NCBI GenBank assembly: GCA_014058105.1
Contig: JACGCM010001929.1
Coordinates: forward strand, 124,001 to 188,000
Direction: 5' to 3'
Source: Kingdonia uniflora
Taxonomy: Eukaryota > Streptophyta > Magnoliopsida > Ranunculales > Circaeasteraceae
Length of the DNA stretch: 64,000 nucleotides
Positions 1-12,269 of the stretch are shown one piece after another. The notes under the pieces were generated by a model, which did no database searches, was not told where the DNA came from, and worked only from the letters and a program-made list of their open reading frames with translations. The translations under genes were made by a program, and so were the position numbers. Each line of letters starts with the position of its first letter. The first letter of the stretch is position 1.

Positions 1-625
1 CATTGTAAATAACGTCAACCGTTCTATAAGTAACATAAATATGACTAGACAAATAAGATCATCTGTACTTTTTATCTTTTGTGTAAGGGTAGAGAAAGTT
101 TGATTGCGTATGAGTATAGTATCATAATGAGTGTGGGACGATGTGAAGGAATTTGGGTAGGAGAGAGAAAAATATATTAAAATATAGGACTTGGGGTAAT
201 GATTTTCAAGCACAGAGAAACAAAAAACTAGAAAGAGAGAAAATAGATTAAGTTGTAGAGATTCTAGAGTGAAAGTTAACGAGAGCAAGTATCGCAGCCA
301 GAGGGAAAAGGGTATTGTTGTGGTGAACACAAATCAGAGACCTTCGTTATATAGTGTTGTAGTGACAAAGGGATTGTATGCTATTCCATACTCTTATTCA
401 GACATTGAAGAGTAGTGGTTTGATTGATTTGGCTGATTTGGGCTTGTAATTTAAGTAATCGTGTGATGTTTGATGAGTAGAGGAACATATATTTGTGGTT
501 ATTCGAAATTTGAAAAGTTTGCTATTTTTAGTAAACCTTTGAAAACTTTTTTTTTTTGCATGAAAAAGTATGTATGTATGTGTAACAATATAGACAAAAA
601 ATAATAATGATAGAGAAAATTGATT

Positions 626-3600
626 GAATACCTGGGCCTGTATGTAGGTGGAGGCATGAGAATGCTCTGTTATAGATTTAAACCTCATCCTTAAGCCTGT
701 CCTTGATATAAAGACCTTGACCTTTGATCGTTTGATCAAGCTAGTATTTGTTAAGTCTGATACTACAGATGTTGTGGGAGGCGACCTAAGAACAGAGAGC
801 CCTGACGTACAGAGGTGGATTTAGAGGGGAAGGACGTAGTTGAATTTTTAGATTTCCCTCATAATCTCGTATCCTACCCTGTAGATTCATGTGCATATAA
901 GGAGTTCTATACAATAAAAGGTAGTTTAGGTAGTAAATGGGGCAATGTTATAAAATACTCTGGGAGGTCATTTAGGGGATGTACTATTCCAAATTTGGAA
1001 GAATACATTTTCTTGTTGTTTGACTTAGAACATAAAAATGTTGATTGGGGAGTAGAGGAGTCGATTTCTTTTGAGTACTTTAATAGAGGTGTCAAAAGTG
1101 ATCTGGACCAGGGAATTTTATGTTATCTATCTCAGTTAGAATTTGAACTAATGCTGCCTCTTGATAAACATCCTAAAGGTATTTTGAATACCGTTGATGT
1201 TTGTCCTACCCAACTGGATGGTAATATGTGGGAAGTAATAAATGTTTGTGACAACCTGAATAGATTATGGGCTAAAAATGAGGTGGATAGTAGAACAACT
1301 CCTATAAATATTTTATAGTATTATACTGTAAAATATTATACAGCGACTGGAGACGCGTACTTCTCTTCTTGTTTGTCTCGACCTTAGTTTTTCGACCTGA
1401 ATTCAGCAAGGCGAGTTTAGAATGACAATTTGATATGGGTAAAAGGTGATTGTCTCCAAAGAAAGGACGAGGAACCTATGGACCTTATATATATAACTCT
1501 GAAGAAAAGTAAGTAATAGTTTATGATATCGAGTGGTTGTAGGAGCGGCAGCGTTTATCTGTATGTAACTTTGTGTTGTGTTTTGGAGGTCCTCGATCTC
1601 AAGTGGCGAGAAAAGAACCGCTAATAGATATTGTAGCTCGAGAAGGTTTTGGGCCCGAGATTGTTCTAAAAGAGCTCAAAATAAGCATATTAAAAATAGC
1701 TAACATTAGGTTAGAGAAAGTTTAGAAGTCTCAAGCAAAGAGACAGATGATGGGAATTGGAGCTAGAATAAGGGTAGTAGTGGACGATGAAAAATGTCTA
1801 GTATTAACGAAGGCTGCATCAATGTTTTTGAGGGTAGGTTCTGAGGGGACTACGTCGAGCAAGCTAGTTCAAAGGCACCCCAAAAGGAAGACTGTGAAGG
1901 GTGGCCCAACCTCGGTTACCACATAGAGTGAAGAGGTCGAGATGAGTACGAAAAGGAGGAAATGAGTGAGGCGAAGGGGGCAGAGAGTGGTCCTACTGTG
2001 GAGGACAAGCTGCTAGCTATGGAGAACAAGCTGAAGGCTGCAGCTCAAATAGGTGCTGAAGAGCTAAACATGTGTGCGTAGTTGGAGCTGTGTGGGGAAA
2101 ATTTAAATTCTTCATATTATTTGAATTTTGTGTAACCAGCGAACTGAAAAGAAAATTTTTTTTAGTAGCTTTTGAGATTAAATATATTCTTAATTTTTGT
2201 CGTAGGCTACTCGTAAGTTGAAGGGCATTTGTCATGGGCTCGAGGATGGGAGGGTGGAGATTGAGAAGAGAGTGGCTCAACTGGAAGCTGATTTTGCTTT
2301 GGAAAAGGAGCGTTCGATCTCTGTAAAGGATTCGCACTGGGTGATGATGCTCGAACTCACAGAGGAGGCGAAGAAGAATTGTTAAGGAAGTTGCAGTTGC
2401 TCGCGACAGCCATGGACAGAAGCTCCTCAAAGTTGAATATTCTGTGGCCGATCTTGAAGCTATCATTGAGGGGCGGTATGTTGAAGTGGCCAATGTTGAA
2501 GATGATCCCGATGTTGTTGGCGGCTCTCCCTGAGGTGTTGTAACAGGGTTGAATGTGTTATCCTCTAGAACTGATATAGAGAACCGCAGAGAAGATGAAT
2601 AGAAGGTTGAGTAAAAACATTTGGAAATTTATTTTTGTGAGTTGAAAGCTGTGATTGCATGGTAGATATATTTGAGGATAAATTTGGACTAGTCTAAGAG
2701 ATGTTGCAAATATTGATTTGTAGGAACTTAAATGTATGCACCTCTGAATTGAAGAATTAGAGAAAGAGCTTGCTAAGGAGCAAAATGCCTTAGCAACCCT
2801 GTTGCCTTCGCAAACAGAGCTGCAGGTTAGAATATATCTCAAAATATTTGGCTTGTAGGCTTTGCCACTCTGGAGCTACAAAGCAATATTAGAGGGTAGA
2901 AGAAAATCATAATTAACAGAAGTAATTCAACTATAATTAGACTATTTTGAAGTGTTAGAAAATTAGAGCATAGAAAGTATGTGCCTTGAAATAGGATGAG
3001 ATGTAGATGTTATTGCCATTAGTGTGGGATAACTTCATAATTTGAGGGTAAAGTATAAGCCCATCTTCTTAGCTTGTGAGAAACTGAAATCTGTTAGAAT
3101 TGTGTAAAGTGAACTGTAGTGTATTAATTGTATCTATGAAGTATTGTTGATTTGAACTTGTTTATGCAGGTCGAGTTAGACTGTTCGCTCGAGTGAACAA
3201 CAAATGCTTTGATATAATCATGATTTTGTGGCCGAATTTGATAGGATTAAGGCTTCAAATGATGATAGGGAGGATCAGTATGCCAAAGTTAAGCTCCAGC
3301 TTGTTGAGGTGAATAAAACTGTGAAGGATCTGATCCAGCAGATCGTGACAGTAAAGATACTAAGACAGTAAAACTGTAGGGGGAGCTCGTGAGTACGCAG
3401 AGTGAAGTGGCAAAGCAAAATAGTAGGACGGACTTGTTGATGGTGAAAGGTAAAAAAGTTGATGCCGCTCAATACCGTATAAGATCATTAGAGTTGGCAG
3501 ATAAATAGCAGCAGGATAATGTGGCTAGTTTGAAAGGTTAAGTAGCCAGGAAAGAAAGCAATCGTGTGAAGGCACGAGCTGATTTAACAAGTTTTGAAAA

Positions 3601-4482
3601 TATAGTTGTGCAGTTGAGTGAGGCCATGCAAAGTAAAGATTTTGATCTTCGGGTCACCTAAAATCGGTGTGACAAACTAAATGAGCAAGTTACGTGGTTG
3701 AAGGCAGACTTGGCCAGTTCGTGTGGCAAGATGGCCGAGGCTGGAGAACATTCAAAGAAGAAAAAGAATGATGTTGAGGTATCGACTGCCAAGGGTGATG
3801 TGGTTAACCCATCAGTTTGAATTAAAGAGCTGGGGCAGATTTTGTTTTTGTTCGAGCTACCGTTAGGAAAGCGAACGGACGAACTAGAGAGAGTAATTAT
3901 AAGTTAGAGGTCACTATCTGTAAATAGCAAGAGTTACAGGTAGCCATAAAGAGAAAAGATGAGCTACTGAATAAAGGTCATGCTAGGGAAGGTGAAGTAA
4001 GCGAGTTGGAGTTTGTGGCCCTTCGTGGGGAAGTGGTGGAACTAAGAAAGAAAAAACGTTTTGAGCAGGAGAAAATGACAGAGTTAATATCACAACTGAC
4101 TACAACGATGTCGGGCTTAGAGCAACGTGCAGTACGAGCAAGCTCCCATTACGCGACCATGAAATAATTTTATCATAGACTAAAAGTGCAATTTTCTGAG
4201 TTAGTCAAGCCGGATTGAAAGAGGATTTCCCCGAAAGAGGTGTGGTCGAAGGATCTAATGGTTATTATTGCCTATTTTATAAAAGAAATAAAGAGGCTTG
4301 AGCTCAAATGGGATACCTTACATGACTGTGTGGTACTCAGAGGCTATTTCTATAATGCTGATATAGATCGAGGAAATTGCCTGAATATAATAGAAACCGA
4401 TCTAGGATCCCAGCCGCCGGAACTGGTTAAACAAGGAAGGAATATTGTAACTGCTCGAGTTCCAGAGTTCATAGCTTCATGA
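626..4482 (+). pseudogene. aORF of element A (putative gypsy-type transposon protein with coiled coils)
   Basis: Extra gene antisense to pol. The best-preserved block is 815-1318 (167 codons), including KWGNVIKYSGRSFRGCT and a stretch around LPLDKHPKGILNTVDVCPTQ. It aligns by eye with 56430-57010 in element C and 47097-47285 in element B. This resembles the plant 'putative gypsy type transposon' domain (PF04195-like). From about 2200 to 4150 the sequence encodes charged, coiled-coil-like stretches broken by stops. 4240-4482 encodes the C-terminal domain (motif around ADIDRGNCLNIIETDLG), matched at the end of the element C copy. Sites such as gtaagt near 1510 and gcag near 3170 suggest introns. 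Function is unknown; the copy is dead. Confidence 0.7.
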
Positions 4483-4574
4483 CCTCCTTCATAGGGAAAA
4501 GCGTAGTTGACCTCCCAAAAATAAAACCTATAAAAATAACCTGTATATTATGTAGTTGTAGACATGTAAAGAGA

Positions 4575-4815
4575 TGAAAGCTATTTTACCTTTGCTTTAT
4601 CTTGTATCTTAGAGATAGTAGAGATCATTGATTAAAAACTAGCATTACCTTTATTTTAATAGTTAATATATGTATAGATGGGCGATTAAAAGCAAATATT
4701 ACCCTTACTTTAATATTTGTATTGATGGGCGATTGAAAGCTAGTATTACCTTTGCTTTAATCTTTGCATAGATGGGTCGATTGAAAGCTAGTATTACCTT
4801 TGCTTTATTCCTTGA
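4575..4815. repeat. Tandem repeat, about 50 bp x 5, between aORF and pol of element A
   Basis: Copies start near 4575, 4630, 4684, 4731 and 4779 (periods 47-54 bp). The shared core is gctagtattacctttgcttt, often preceded by gatgggcgattgaaa. The block lies just past the 3' end of the plus-strand aORF and before the 3' end of the minus-strand pol, that is, where two convergent genes meet. The same core word recurs in the longer tandem repeat of element C at 60135-60620. Confidence 0.85.
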
Positions 4816-4991
4816 GACTTAGTAAATTCTACATGCATGTAGAGTGTAATATGGGAAAAAACTTGAAAGTTTTCATTTAGTAGAAAAGAATGTATATAGT
4901 TGGAGATCGAAATCTTACTTTTGGAATGTAAAGAACGAGAATAGAGTAATCTACAAGGAAAACTAGGGATTTAACAATAATATCATTTCAA

Positions 4992-6250
4992 TCATTTAGT
5001 ATTCCAATGATTTGGGATTCGGATGCCTTTCTTTGTCATGAGGTAGTACAATCTAAGGCCATTACGGCAAACGATGAGGAAAGGACCTTCACAATATTTG
5101 GTGAGATTCTTGGCATGTAACTCTTTCCAGCTCTGTAGAATTTCTCTGAAGACGAGATCGTCGATTTCGAACTCACGGCTTCGGACTCTTCTATTATATG
5201 AGCTGACTAACAAATGATGATATCGACCTAGGTTGGCAATAGCTCATGCTTGGGAATTATCAATCTTGTTATTACAGGCTAACTCGAACTCATTTTCCTC
5301 GTCAGGTAGCTCATGATCTTTAACCGGACGGTTGTATTCTTTGTGAATGATGGCTTCGGTGCTGTAAGCCAGGTAGAAGGGGAAATAACAAGTTAATTAT
5401 CTCGATGCAGTATGGTATGCAGACGTGAGGAAGCTCCCGTATCCAATTTCCTATCTTTTGCGATTGAAGCTATTTCTTGAGTCCATCCACTATTATTTTG
5501 ATGGTGATTTCAGCTTGTCCATTTCGTTACAGGCAGTATTGATTGGATGGGGAATGAATGATGTTGTACTTGTTGAGGAAATCCACGACCTTTTCTCTAA
5601 CAAACTATGCCCCGTTATCGATCTGAATTCAGGTGGGGTCATCCGAACCATGTGATAATATGTTCACAGATAAAAGAGATGACCTCTTCTTCTCTAGTTT
5701 GACATGGAGGAACTACTTCCACCTATTTCATAAAGTAATCTGTCGCCACAAGTAAGAAATGTCGATTACCCGGCGTATTGGAAAATTTTCCCATGAGATC
5801 GAGTGTCCATCACTTAAAAGGCCTAAATACCTTGCTTGCATGGAATTCGAGTGCAGAAGCTCATATCATGTGTTTATGTCATTGACATGTATCACATCTT
5901 CATAAGTACTCTTCCGTTTGCTTACGCATTCTTGACCAGAATACTCCTTGTGTAATTGCTCTGTTGGCAAGTGACCCACCTGCGGCATGAGAACCACAAG
6001 TTCCTTCATGTAATTCTTTAAGCATTCCATTGGCTTTCTTCTTGGGGAGGCACTTGAGATAAGGCCTTATTACTGATCGAAGATATAAATGGTCGTTCTA
6101 AACTATATAACGCTTCGAGTTTTCGATCAACTGTCGGTGCTCTTTTTTGAATTTGAGGGAAGGGGCCCATCACATTTGTTATTTGGGCTGAGGTAAGCGA
6201 TAAAAGGATTCCTCCAATCGTCGTCTTCCTCCTTATCACCCCCAATGTTG
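4992..6250 (-). pseudogene. Integrase of element A
   Basis: Minus-strand fragments match integrases in elements B and C segment by segment: a zinc-binding N-terminus (about 6010-5870, with CDTCQ and HKHMI words), a core around 5870-5400, and a C-terminus at 5213-4992 (YNRRVRSREFEIDDLVFREI). Integrase inserts the cDNA into host chromosomes. The frame is broken several times (stops after RCDTCQ and elsewhere). It is read downstream of the RNase H domains, as in all Ty3/gypsy elements. Confident of the family; not functional. Confidence 0.8.
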
Positions 6251-6299
6251 ATCGTGCATACAGAGCAGAGATTAATGATGGGGGTAGACATCACTTCAA

Positions 6300-6660
6300 T
6301 CTGTAAAAATTATGCTTCATTACCCAATACCCCGGCCAAGTAAGCCAAGGACTCAACATGTCTATTCTCACCACGTGGTAAATAGTCAAGAGTTACATTC
6401 GTGAATCATCTCATCCTATCAGCAATGAGAGCTCCATATTTGACCATGTTTCCATTTTTTTGTATTGTTCAGAGTAATGGTGGATGATTAGCAAGGAATC
6501 TGTATAGACTGATAGCTAGGGAATGCCAAGCTCGAGCGCAAAATTAAGCCCATGAATTAAAGCTTCATATTTTGTAACATTAATTGTTCGAAGCTTCAAA
6601 ATCAAAGTGGATTAATTTCTTGATTCTATCGTTTAATGGGGCAATTAGTACGACTCAAAT
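6300..6660 (-). pseudogene. Second (archaeal-type) RNase H of element A, badly decayed
   Basis: This lies between the first RNase H and integrase. The minus strand aligns with the better-preserved copies at 42822-43220 (element B) and 62133-62483 (element C): HHYSEQYKK, a Tyr/Met-rich stretch, then a degenerate version of the PRGENRHADSLAYLA word. A second RNase H at this position is diagnostic of Tat-lineage gypsy elements. It is a remnant only; the frame shifts repeatedly. Confidence 0.65.
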
Positions 6661-6680
6661 TCCCGACCCTGCAGGTCCTG

Positions 6681-7330
6681 CTAAGCCATCTGTAAGAAGT
6701 CTCCATACTTTCCTTTTAATCCATTTAGCCGCTCGTCAAATGGCTTCGAAGATGGATCTTCTGTCATCTCTTCTGTTAGGTCAAGGTCGTACTCCTCCCA
6801 ATCTGGATCTTCCACATAAAAATTTGCTATAAAATCGGCAACGGCTTGAACTTTTTTTGAATGACATTGTTCGAACTTGATATCATGTTCTCCCAAACTG
6901 ATGGACCATTGTTACACTATTTGTATTTTTTTCATTTTTAGAAAAAACTTCTCATAGTGAGTAGTTCGTTATAACCTTGGCGGAATGAGCTTTGAAGTAG
7001 TGCTTGAGCTTCTGTGAAGTGTTGAAGAGAGTTAGAAGGAATCGCTCAATCTTAGAATATCTTATTTCTGCTGGAATGAGGGTCCTGCTGATAAAATAGG
7101 CTAATTTTTCAACCTTTCCCTCAAGTCGAATAAGGACCAAGCTGATAGAATTTTTTGTAACTACGAGGCAGATTATCTGTTCCTCATTGTCTACCAGGGT
7201 ACTTATGATGGGAGACTTCCCCAGATAGGTTTTAAGTTCTAGAAAAGCTGCCTCGCATTCTTCTGTCCACTGGATCTCTTCATTGGGCTGAACCTTTCCT
7301 CGTTTGGTACACCCTTAGAGTAGTAAGAAA
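6681..7330 (-). pseudogene. RNase H of element A
   Basis: 7140-6952 gives LIRLEGKVEKLAYFISRTL and AEIRYSKIERFLLTLFNTSQ; 6896-6681 gives GEHDIKFEQCHSKKVQAVADF. These are the usual Ty3/gypsy RNase H words (YFISKTL, RYSKLE) and the tether that follows. RNase H removes the RNA strand during cDNA synthesis. Stops lie between the segments. It is immediately downstream of RT in the pol reading order. Confidence 0.8.
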
Positions 7331-7379
7331 AGCCATCGGCGTCAATATGAAGACTTAGAGATGAATCGATTGATAGCAG

Positions 7380-8110
7380 CAATCTTGCCTGGAAGTTTTT
7401 ATATGTCCTTTATTTTTGGAGAGGGCATGTTGAGAAGGGCTCGAATTTGATTTGGGTCGGCTTCAACCCCCTTCATACTGATGAGGTGGCTGAGGAATTT
7501 GCCTAAGTGTACGCCAAATTAATATTTATAAAGGTTGAGCTGCATTCTGTAAGAGCGTGGAATATGGAAGACCGTGACGAGATAAGTGATATGGTCCTCG
7601 GACTGTAAGCTTTTGCACAGGAGATCATCGATGTAGACTTCATCGATTTTCCAAAAGTATGTTTTAAATATTATTGTCATTAACCTTCGATAAGTTGCTC
7701 CTGCGTTCTTCAGTCCGAAAGGCATGACTCTATAATTGTAAAATCCTCTTATAATAATGAAAGTGGTTTTTTCCTGATCTTCATCTAATAGAAGAATCTG
7801 ATTATATCCAGAAGTAGCATCCCTCATAGATAGGAACTCGTGTCTTGCCATAGAATCAAGAATTTGATAAATGATTAGATGAGGAAAGCTGTCCTTTGGA
7901 GTATCTATTTAGATCTGTAAAATCCGTGCAAACTCATACCTTCTTATTCTTCTTTGGAACTACAACTGTGTTGGAAACCCAATCTGAGTATTTGGCTTAT
8001 CGAATGAACCTGACTTTGATTAATTTATCAATTTCATTATGGACTTCATCTCGAAGATGAGGTGATAGCTTTCTTAGTTTCTATTTGACTGCCGTGGCGT
8101 TGTTGTTGAT
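7380..8110 (-). pseudogene. Reverse transcriptase of element A (YIDD intact)
   Basis: Minus-strand RT. 8060-7860 carries KYSDW, VPKKNKKV and FTDLNRY words; 7851-7519 is open for 110 codons with DATSGYNQ, MPFGLKNAGATYRRLM and the active-site box VYIDDLL (YIDD at 7624-7635). 7500-7380 continues into LNKY and the DPNQIRALLNMPSP region. Of the three RTs in the window only this one keeps the YxDD box, although stops upstream and downstream still kill the polyprotein. Confidence 0.9.
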
Positions 8111-8559
8111 ACTCAATCTTGGACAAGTCTTGGCTAGGTAGACTCTTGGCATTTCATTTAAAGTCTAAGCATAAATGTTTATGTTCATTCGTAAGAAGTG
8201 AATGAGGGCCTCCTTTTCGTACTGGACTAGCTTGGTACCAATATAAGTTCCTCTGCTAGGTCCATCAATGTCTATGTACTCCATGGCTTTTTTTATTGAA
8301 GGCTGGTTATCGGTGTAACCCGCTTTTTGTAATTACTATACAGTAAATCTGTCGAATGTGTCAAAAATAGCAGAAACGATATTTTCGCAAGCTCGTGAAA
8401 GCTTTTGACTGCCTTTGATTTCATAGATGTCATTGTTGTGCTTGAAATGTAGTGTCTGAAATCTAGTGCTTGAAACGAAGTGCTTGACGGTACGTAGAAG
8501 CGATTGCTTCTATGTTGTGAATCTAACAGCGACTCATAATCACTAAGTAACGTGATTTG

Positions 8560-8900
8560 GCATTGATGATATAGAAAATGATGTCGATTATGGCAGGTCT
8601 AGCAGTGATTGGTAAGAAAATCTTGCCTACCCGTTCCTCCTTGGAGCCATTAAAGCCACTGATATCGATATTGCTTACAATAACTTGATCAGCCAATCCT
8701 ATTTGTTCGATCGTGCTATGAAAAAAAAATCGATACCGCTACCAGTATCAATAATCATGGTATGCATTACGAATTTTTTCATTTTCAACATGATAACCAA
8801 AGTGTCATGATGAGGAAACTTTACATGGCTTATATTGCAATCCTCGAATGAAATCCCAAGTCATCGATAGTTTGATTCATGAAGGAGCTTAAATTCTTTA
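8560..8900 (-). pseudogene. Aspartic protease of element A
   Basis: On the minus strand MIIDTGSGID occurs with the DTG active-site triplet at 8741-8749, followed after a frameshift by an ISGFNGSKEERVGKI-like stretch matching the better-kept protease of element B (SFNGSTEVVVGRISLP). The protease would cleave the Gag-Pol polyprotein. It sits between gag and RT as expected. Confidence 0.7.
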
Positions 8901-8989
8901 TCATGAGCGATGAGATCACAGTACTCTGATAACCTCCGTCATTTAAATTTGGAAGAGTTGTTAATCTGATGGATCTCGATCATGTTGTT

Positions 8990-10556
8990 GTGTTACATAT
9001 GGTTTAAGTACTTTTCCACATCTTGATCTTCGATTTGAACTACTTCGACCTGCGTCTTGTAGCTGCCATTCTTGTATCCTTCCAGATCAGTAATGTACTC
9101 ATGCATTCTTCTGTCTTTGAAAATATATTTCAGCAACCTCTGTAAAGCATAACAGCTGTCAGTTTCATGATGATTTACCTTGTGATGCATGCAGTACGGT
9201 TTGCCTTCAATCGGTTCCAGTGGTTAAGATACACGGCTGAATTCTTTATTCGCCAGCACAAAAAATTTAATGAGATCAAGACATTTATCTTGGGGAGGAC
9301 AGGCTTGGGTAATAAAATGACTCTTCGAGATTTGCCTATGCTTGCCTTAGAATGCTTTTGATCACCCATGTCCTCCTTTGGTACACTGTTACATTATGTA
9401 TTTTGACCTTTAGTGGTTAGGATGGATTTAGTAGATGTATGCCTTTCGGTCATCATTCTTTCTAGGTCGACGTACCCATTGACTTTGGTATTCATGTCTT
9501 CCAAGGTTATGGGTTTGTTTAAGAAGAGATGCTCATTTGCTTTGTAATCTAGTTATACATTTGTAAAAGCAGTAACAGTCATTTTCTGATCAAGATTATC
9601 AACTTTTTGTGCAAGCTCTTGAAACTTCTTTGTAAAGACCTCAAGATTTTCTCCTTGAGATTATTTGTAACTAATAAGATATTATAAATTTTCTTCCTTG
9701 TCCTTATTGTAAGCATATGTTTTGACGAAGATCTTTTATAGTTGATTGAATATGATGATAGAATCTTCATCTAGAAAATGGAACCACTGTAGAGGTTCTC
9801 CCTATAGACTTGTGGTGAACAGGCGGCATAGAATATGGTTGAGATTTGATCAGTGAGTCACGAAATTGCTAAATGTGCTCCTTCGGATCAGTGCCCTTGT
9901 ATTTACATATCATGGGAGTATGAAAACCTGTTGGTACTTCTATATCAAATAACTCTTTGGTAATGGAACTACCTTGTAACTTGGTGTAATTGTCCTTATT
10001 ACCTAGTGCATGTGCTTCAATCAACTCCTTGATACGTTGATCTATGTATTCTTGTGTGACGTACTAACGTAGTGCCTAAGTGACTTGGCGAGCTGGTCAA
10101 GATTTATGAGTATCGGTTCCCTCGTTCAAGCGTTCATGTGCTGGTATTCTGGGTTGAGGTCGATGCTCTTCCTTTTGACATTTGGAAGGACGGGGTCCTC
10201 TATTGATATCGGTCTAAGCTTCTCTTCCCAAATAAATTAAAGCTTGTGGTTCATTCTAAAGATTTCAGGAAATGGCTTTGCTAGTTGCTCCTCGAGGTCC
10301 GAATCTTTCTCGTGCAGAAACTTGAGAGTTTGCTGGTACTTGATCACAATCTCTGGTAAGGGGAACGTTTTGAGTACCTTGGAAAATGGTCTACATAGTT
10401 TTCATTTGTTCTTCATGTCTCTTGAATTATCTGACCCTCAAGCTCATTATGCTTCTCTGTCTCGGCATGGATATTTGTCCTTAGTTTAGCGAGCTGTTCT
10501 AGTTTAACTAAAAGATCAAGCTAAACTCCTGTGGTTGGCCGCTTGGAAGTGACCAT
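8990..10556 (-). pseudogene. gag of element A
   Basis: The start is the first ATG after the primer site (10556, about 60 bp into the element; MVTSKRPTTGV). The middle (about 9800-9500, LEVFTKKFQELAQKVDN) looks like the retrotransposon gag core. A zinc-knuckle-like CMHHKVNHHETDSC box lies near 9190-9150. Gag forms the virus-like particle that packages RNA. In-frame stops follow the start within a dozen codons and recur. Confidence 0.7.
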
Positions 10557-10615
10557 GATTGGAAATGGATAGTAGAGTAAATGTATGACTTAGGATATTG
10601 TGGAAATGTCTTCTT

Positions 10616-10632
10616 TCCCACTGACGGTACCA
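10616..10632 (-). other. Primer binding site of element A
   Basis: On the minus strand, two bases inside the LTR end, the sequence reads TGGTACCGTCAGTGGGA. It resembles the TGGCGCCG-type site complementary to the 3' end of tRNA-Asp used by many plant gypsy elements, with mismatches. Element B has TGGCGCCG at the same place. Confidence 0.6.
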
Positions 10633-10634
10633 AA

Positions 10635-11188
10635 TGTAATGGACTAATTTCGTAGCTCAAAATTAGATCTTACACCAAATGTACCTGTGACAAAAATTAA
10701 TGTAATTCAACAAAATACACAGGTAATTTAGCATGGAAAACCTTTGAATAGGTAAAAACTGCGACCTTGAGTTGAGGATTTAGTAACTGTAGCTTATATT
10801 GCTTAAGGTTGATATCTTATTACAACTGATCTCTTAAGCTAGAAATACTTGATCTTCAAAAATAAAATTTTATGTGGTCTTAGAATGTAAAATTTATGGT
10901 CTTATCTCCTTTGGAATTCATCCTTTTTATTGACCTCACTCTTAGTTCGATATCGTAAAGAGGCACGTTCTCCTGAAAATAGGGCAGGTGGCAGTTGAAT
11001 GTGTAACTATTAGTTCGTGGGAGATAGGTGTCTTTGAATTGTCCATATTTTATGTAGTACTCGAGCCACGTTCCTTATCATTTTGTGGTCTAGGTGTCAA
11101 TGCTGATTGTATATATCATGTGTATAATGCGAGAGTCTGGTATTAAGGAAGTTCAAGTTTAAACTAGGTTGAGGGATAGGTCCCTGCA
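10635..11188 (-). repeat. 5' LTR of element A
   Basis: On the plus strand it runs from tgtaatggac to ggtccctgca, with short inverted ends. It aligns along its length with the solo LTR at 18514-19021 (actaatttcgtagctc, cttacaccaaatgtacctgtgaca, tttagcatggaaa) and more weakly with the element C LTR at 53477-54082. The adjacent primer site marks it as the 5' LTR. The outer flank begins gttat, the predicted target duplication. Confidence 0.9.
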
Positions 11189-11672
11189 GTTATGGTTGCT
11201 AGTAATGGTGGATGAGTTTAACCAATGGATCACACAATTGGGAAAGAGAATACTAGTAAGACTTGTTAGAGAGAGAAATGAGAAACACTCAAGGTGTTCC
11301 ACCTTGACCATTGAATTTTGAGTTAAGTATCTTGAGGAACTATTAAAAGTAATTATTTTTCATATTACGTATCTCGGTAATAAAGATAAAGTTGGGATGT
11401 AATCCAAATTGGTCAAATGGAGTTAGTGTGGTCAACTACGATTGAATAGAGTGGCGTCCTATTTTTTATGCAATCGGTCTTTTTCTTTTTACTTTTGATG
11501 TAAGGCTACAAAAGCATTCCCAACAGCTTGGCATTAGCATCCCAAAACTACCCATTTCATTGCCAAACCACTTGAGAAGTGGTTTTGGTACCTTCAACAG
11601 GTTAGCTTTTGAAACCAATATGTCAAAAAAACACAAAGCCAATGGCTGTGGACAGCCAATGGTTGGATTAAC

Positions 11673-11792
11673 GGGTGCGGCGGTAAAGATTTTCATGTCG
11701 TCCATCTGACGGCTATAAAATGTGCCACGTGGATGGCTCTTGTTATTTCCCATTTAAGTAGATACAGCGGTAAAGTCTTTACCGCCGCACCC
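11673..11792. repeat. 17-bp perfect inverted repeat (small MITE-like or hairpin)
   Basis: gggtgcggcggtaaaga at 11673-11689 is the exact reverse complement of 11776-11792. The right arm also contains the palindrome gcggtaaag-t-ctttaccgc (11767-11785). A degenerate copy of the arm with the same upstream word gttggatt lies near 13040-13075, so this is a dispersed family. The family is not identified and no clear target duplication was seen. Confidence 0.6.
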
Positions 11793-12269
11793 ACAGTGAA
11801 AAATACCCTTGTACACTTGGTTTTTTTCTTAGTTGCAAGACTTCGTTGCATTTTGTCGAACACCTACAATTTTACCAACGGTATATAATTTGAGATTAAA
11901 CATGAACATAAGCATAAACAATCAAAATAAAGAGTCTCCATACGTAGATTTCATTATATGCATAAATATAAGCATAAAAATATCAAAATAAAGAGTCTCC
12001 CATAAGCATAAATACAATCAACCTCGGGCTCCATGAGAAATACGATGAGCTACCCATCATGTCCTGGTTGTGTCATGGTAAAATCTGACATGCAGGTTCA
12101 TCCCCAGCACTATACTCATCCCAGCAAGATGGTTATTGCCTTCACAAGCACGTCTCTCAAACATTCGTTCTCACATTGGTGGGCAACACGGAGGTCAACC
12201 TCCTACTGGGATCGACTTAGGATTACCTGACGGATACCAAGGTTTTATTCATTCAGGGATTCCATAGTA

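Larger units (their letters stand above)
1..11188 (-). mobile_element. Element A: Tat-type Ty3/gypsy retrotransposon, 3' end beyond window
   Basis: Reading leftward from the 5' LTR (10635-11188): primer site, gag, protease, reverse transcriptase, RNase H, a second RNase H and integrase, with an oppositely directed extra gene (aORF) at about 626-4482. Seen directly: gene order, LTR, DTG and YIDD motifs. Known: gypsy elements with two RNases H and an antisense gene between pol and the 3' LTR belong to the Tat lineage. In element C the homologous aORF domain begins about 2.3 kb from its LTR, so the 3' LTR of A should lie 1-3 kb left of the window. Many stops and frameshifts make it non-functional. 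Bases 1-620 hold no gene I can support and are probably the aORF 5' region. Confidence 0.85.

Noticed and set aside
11466..11753. 95-codon minus-strand ORF
   Set aside because: Overlaps the inverted repeat; no family similarity or coding signature recognised.
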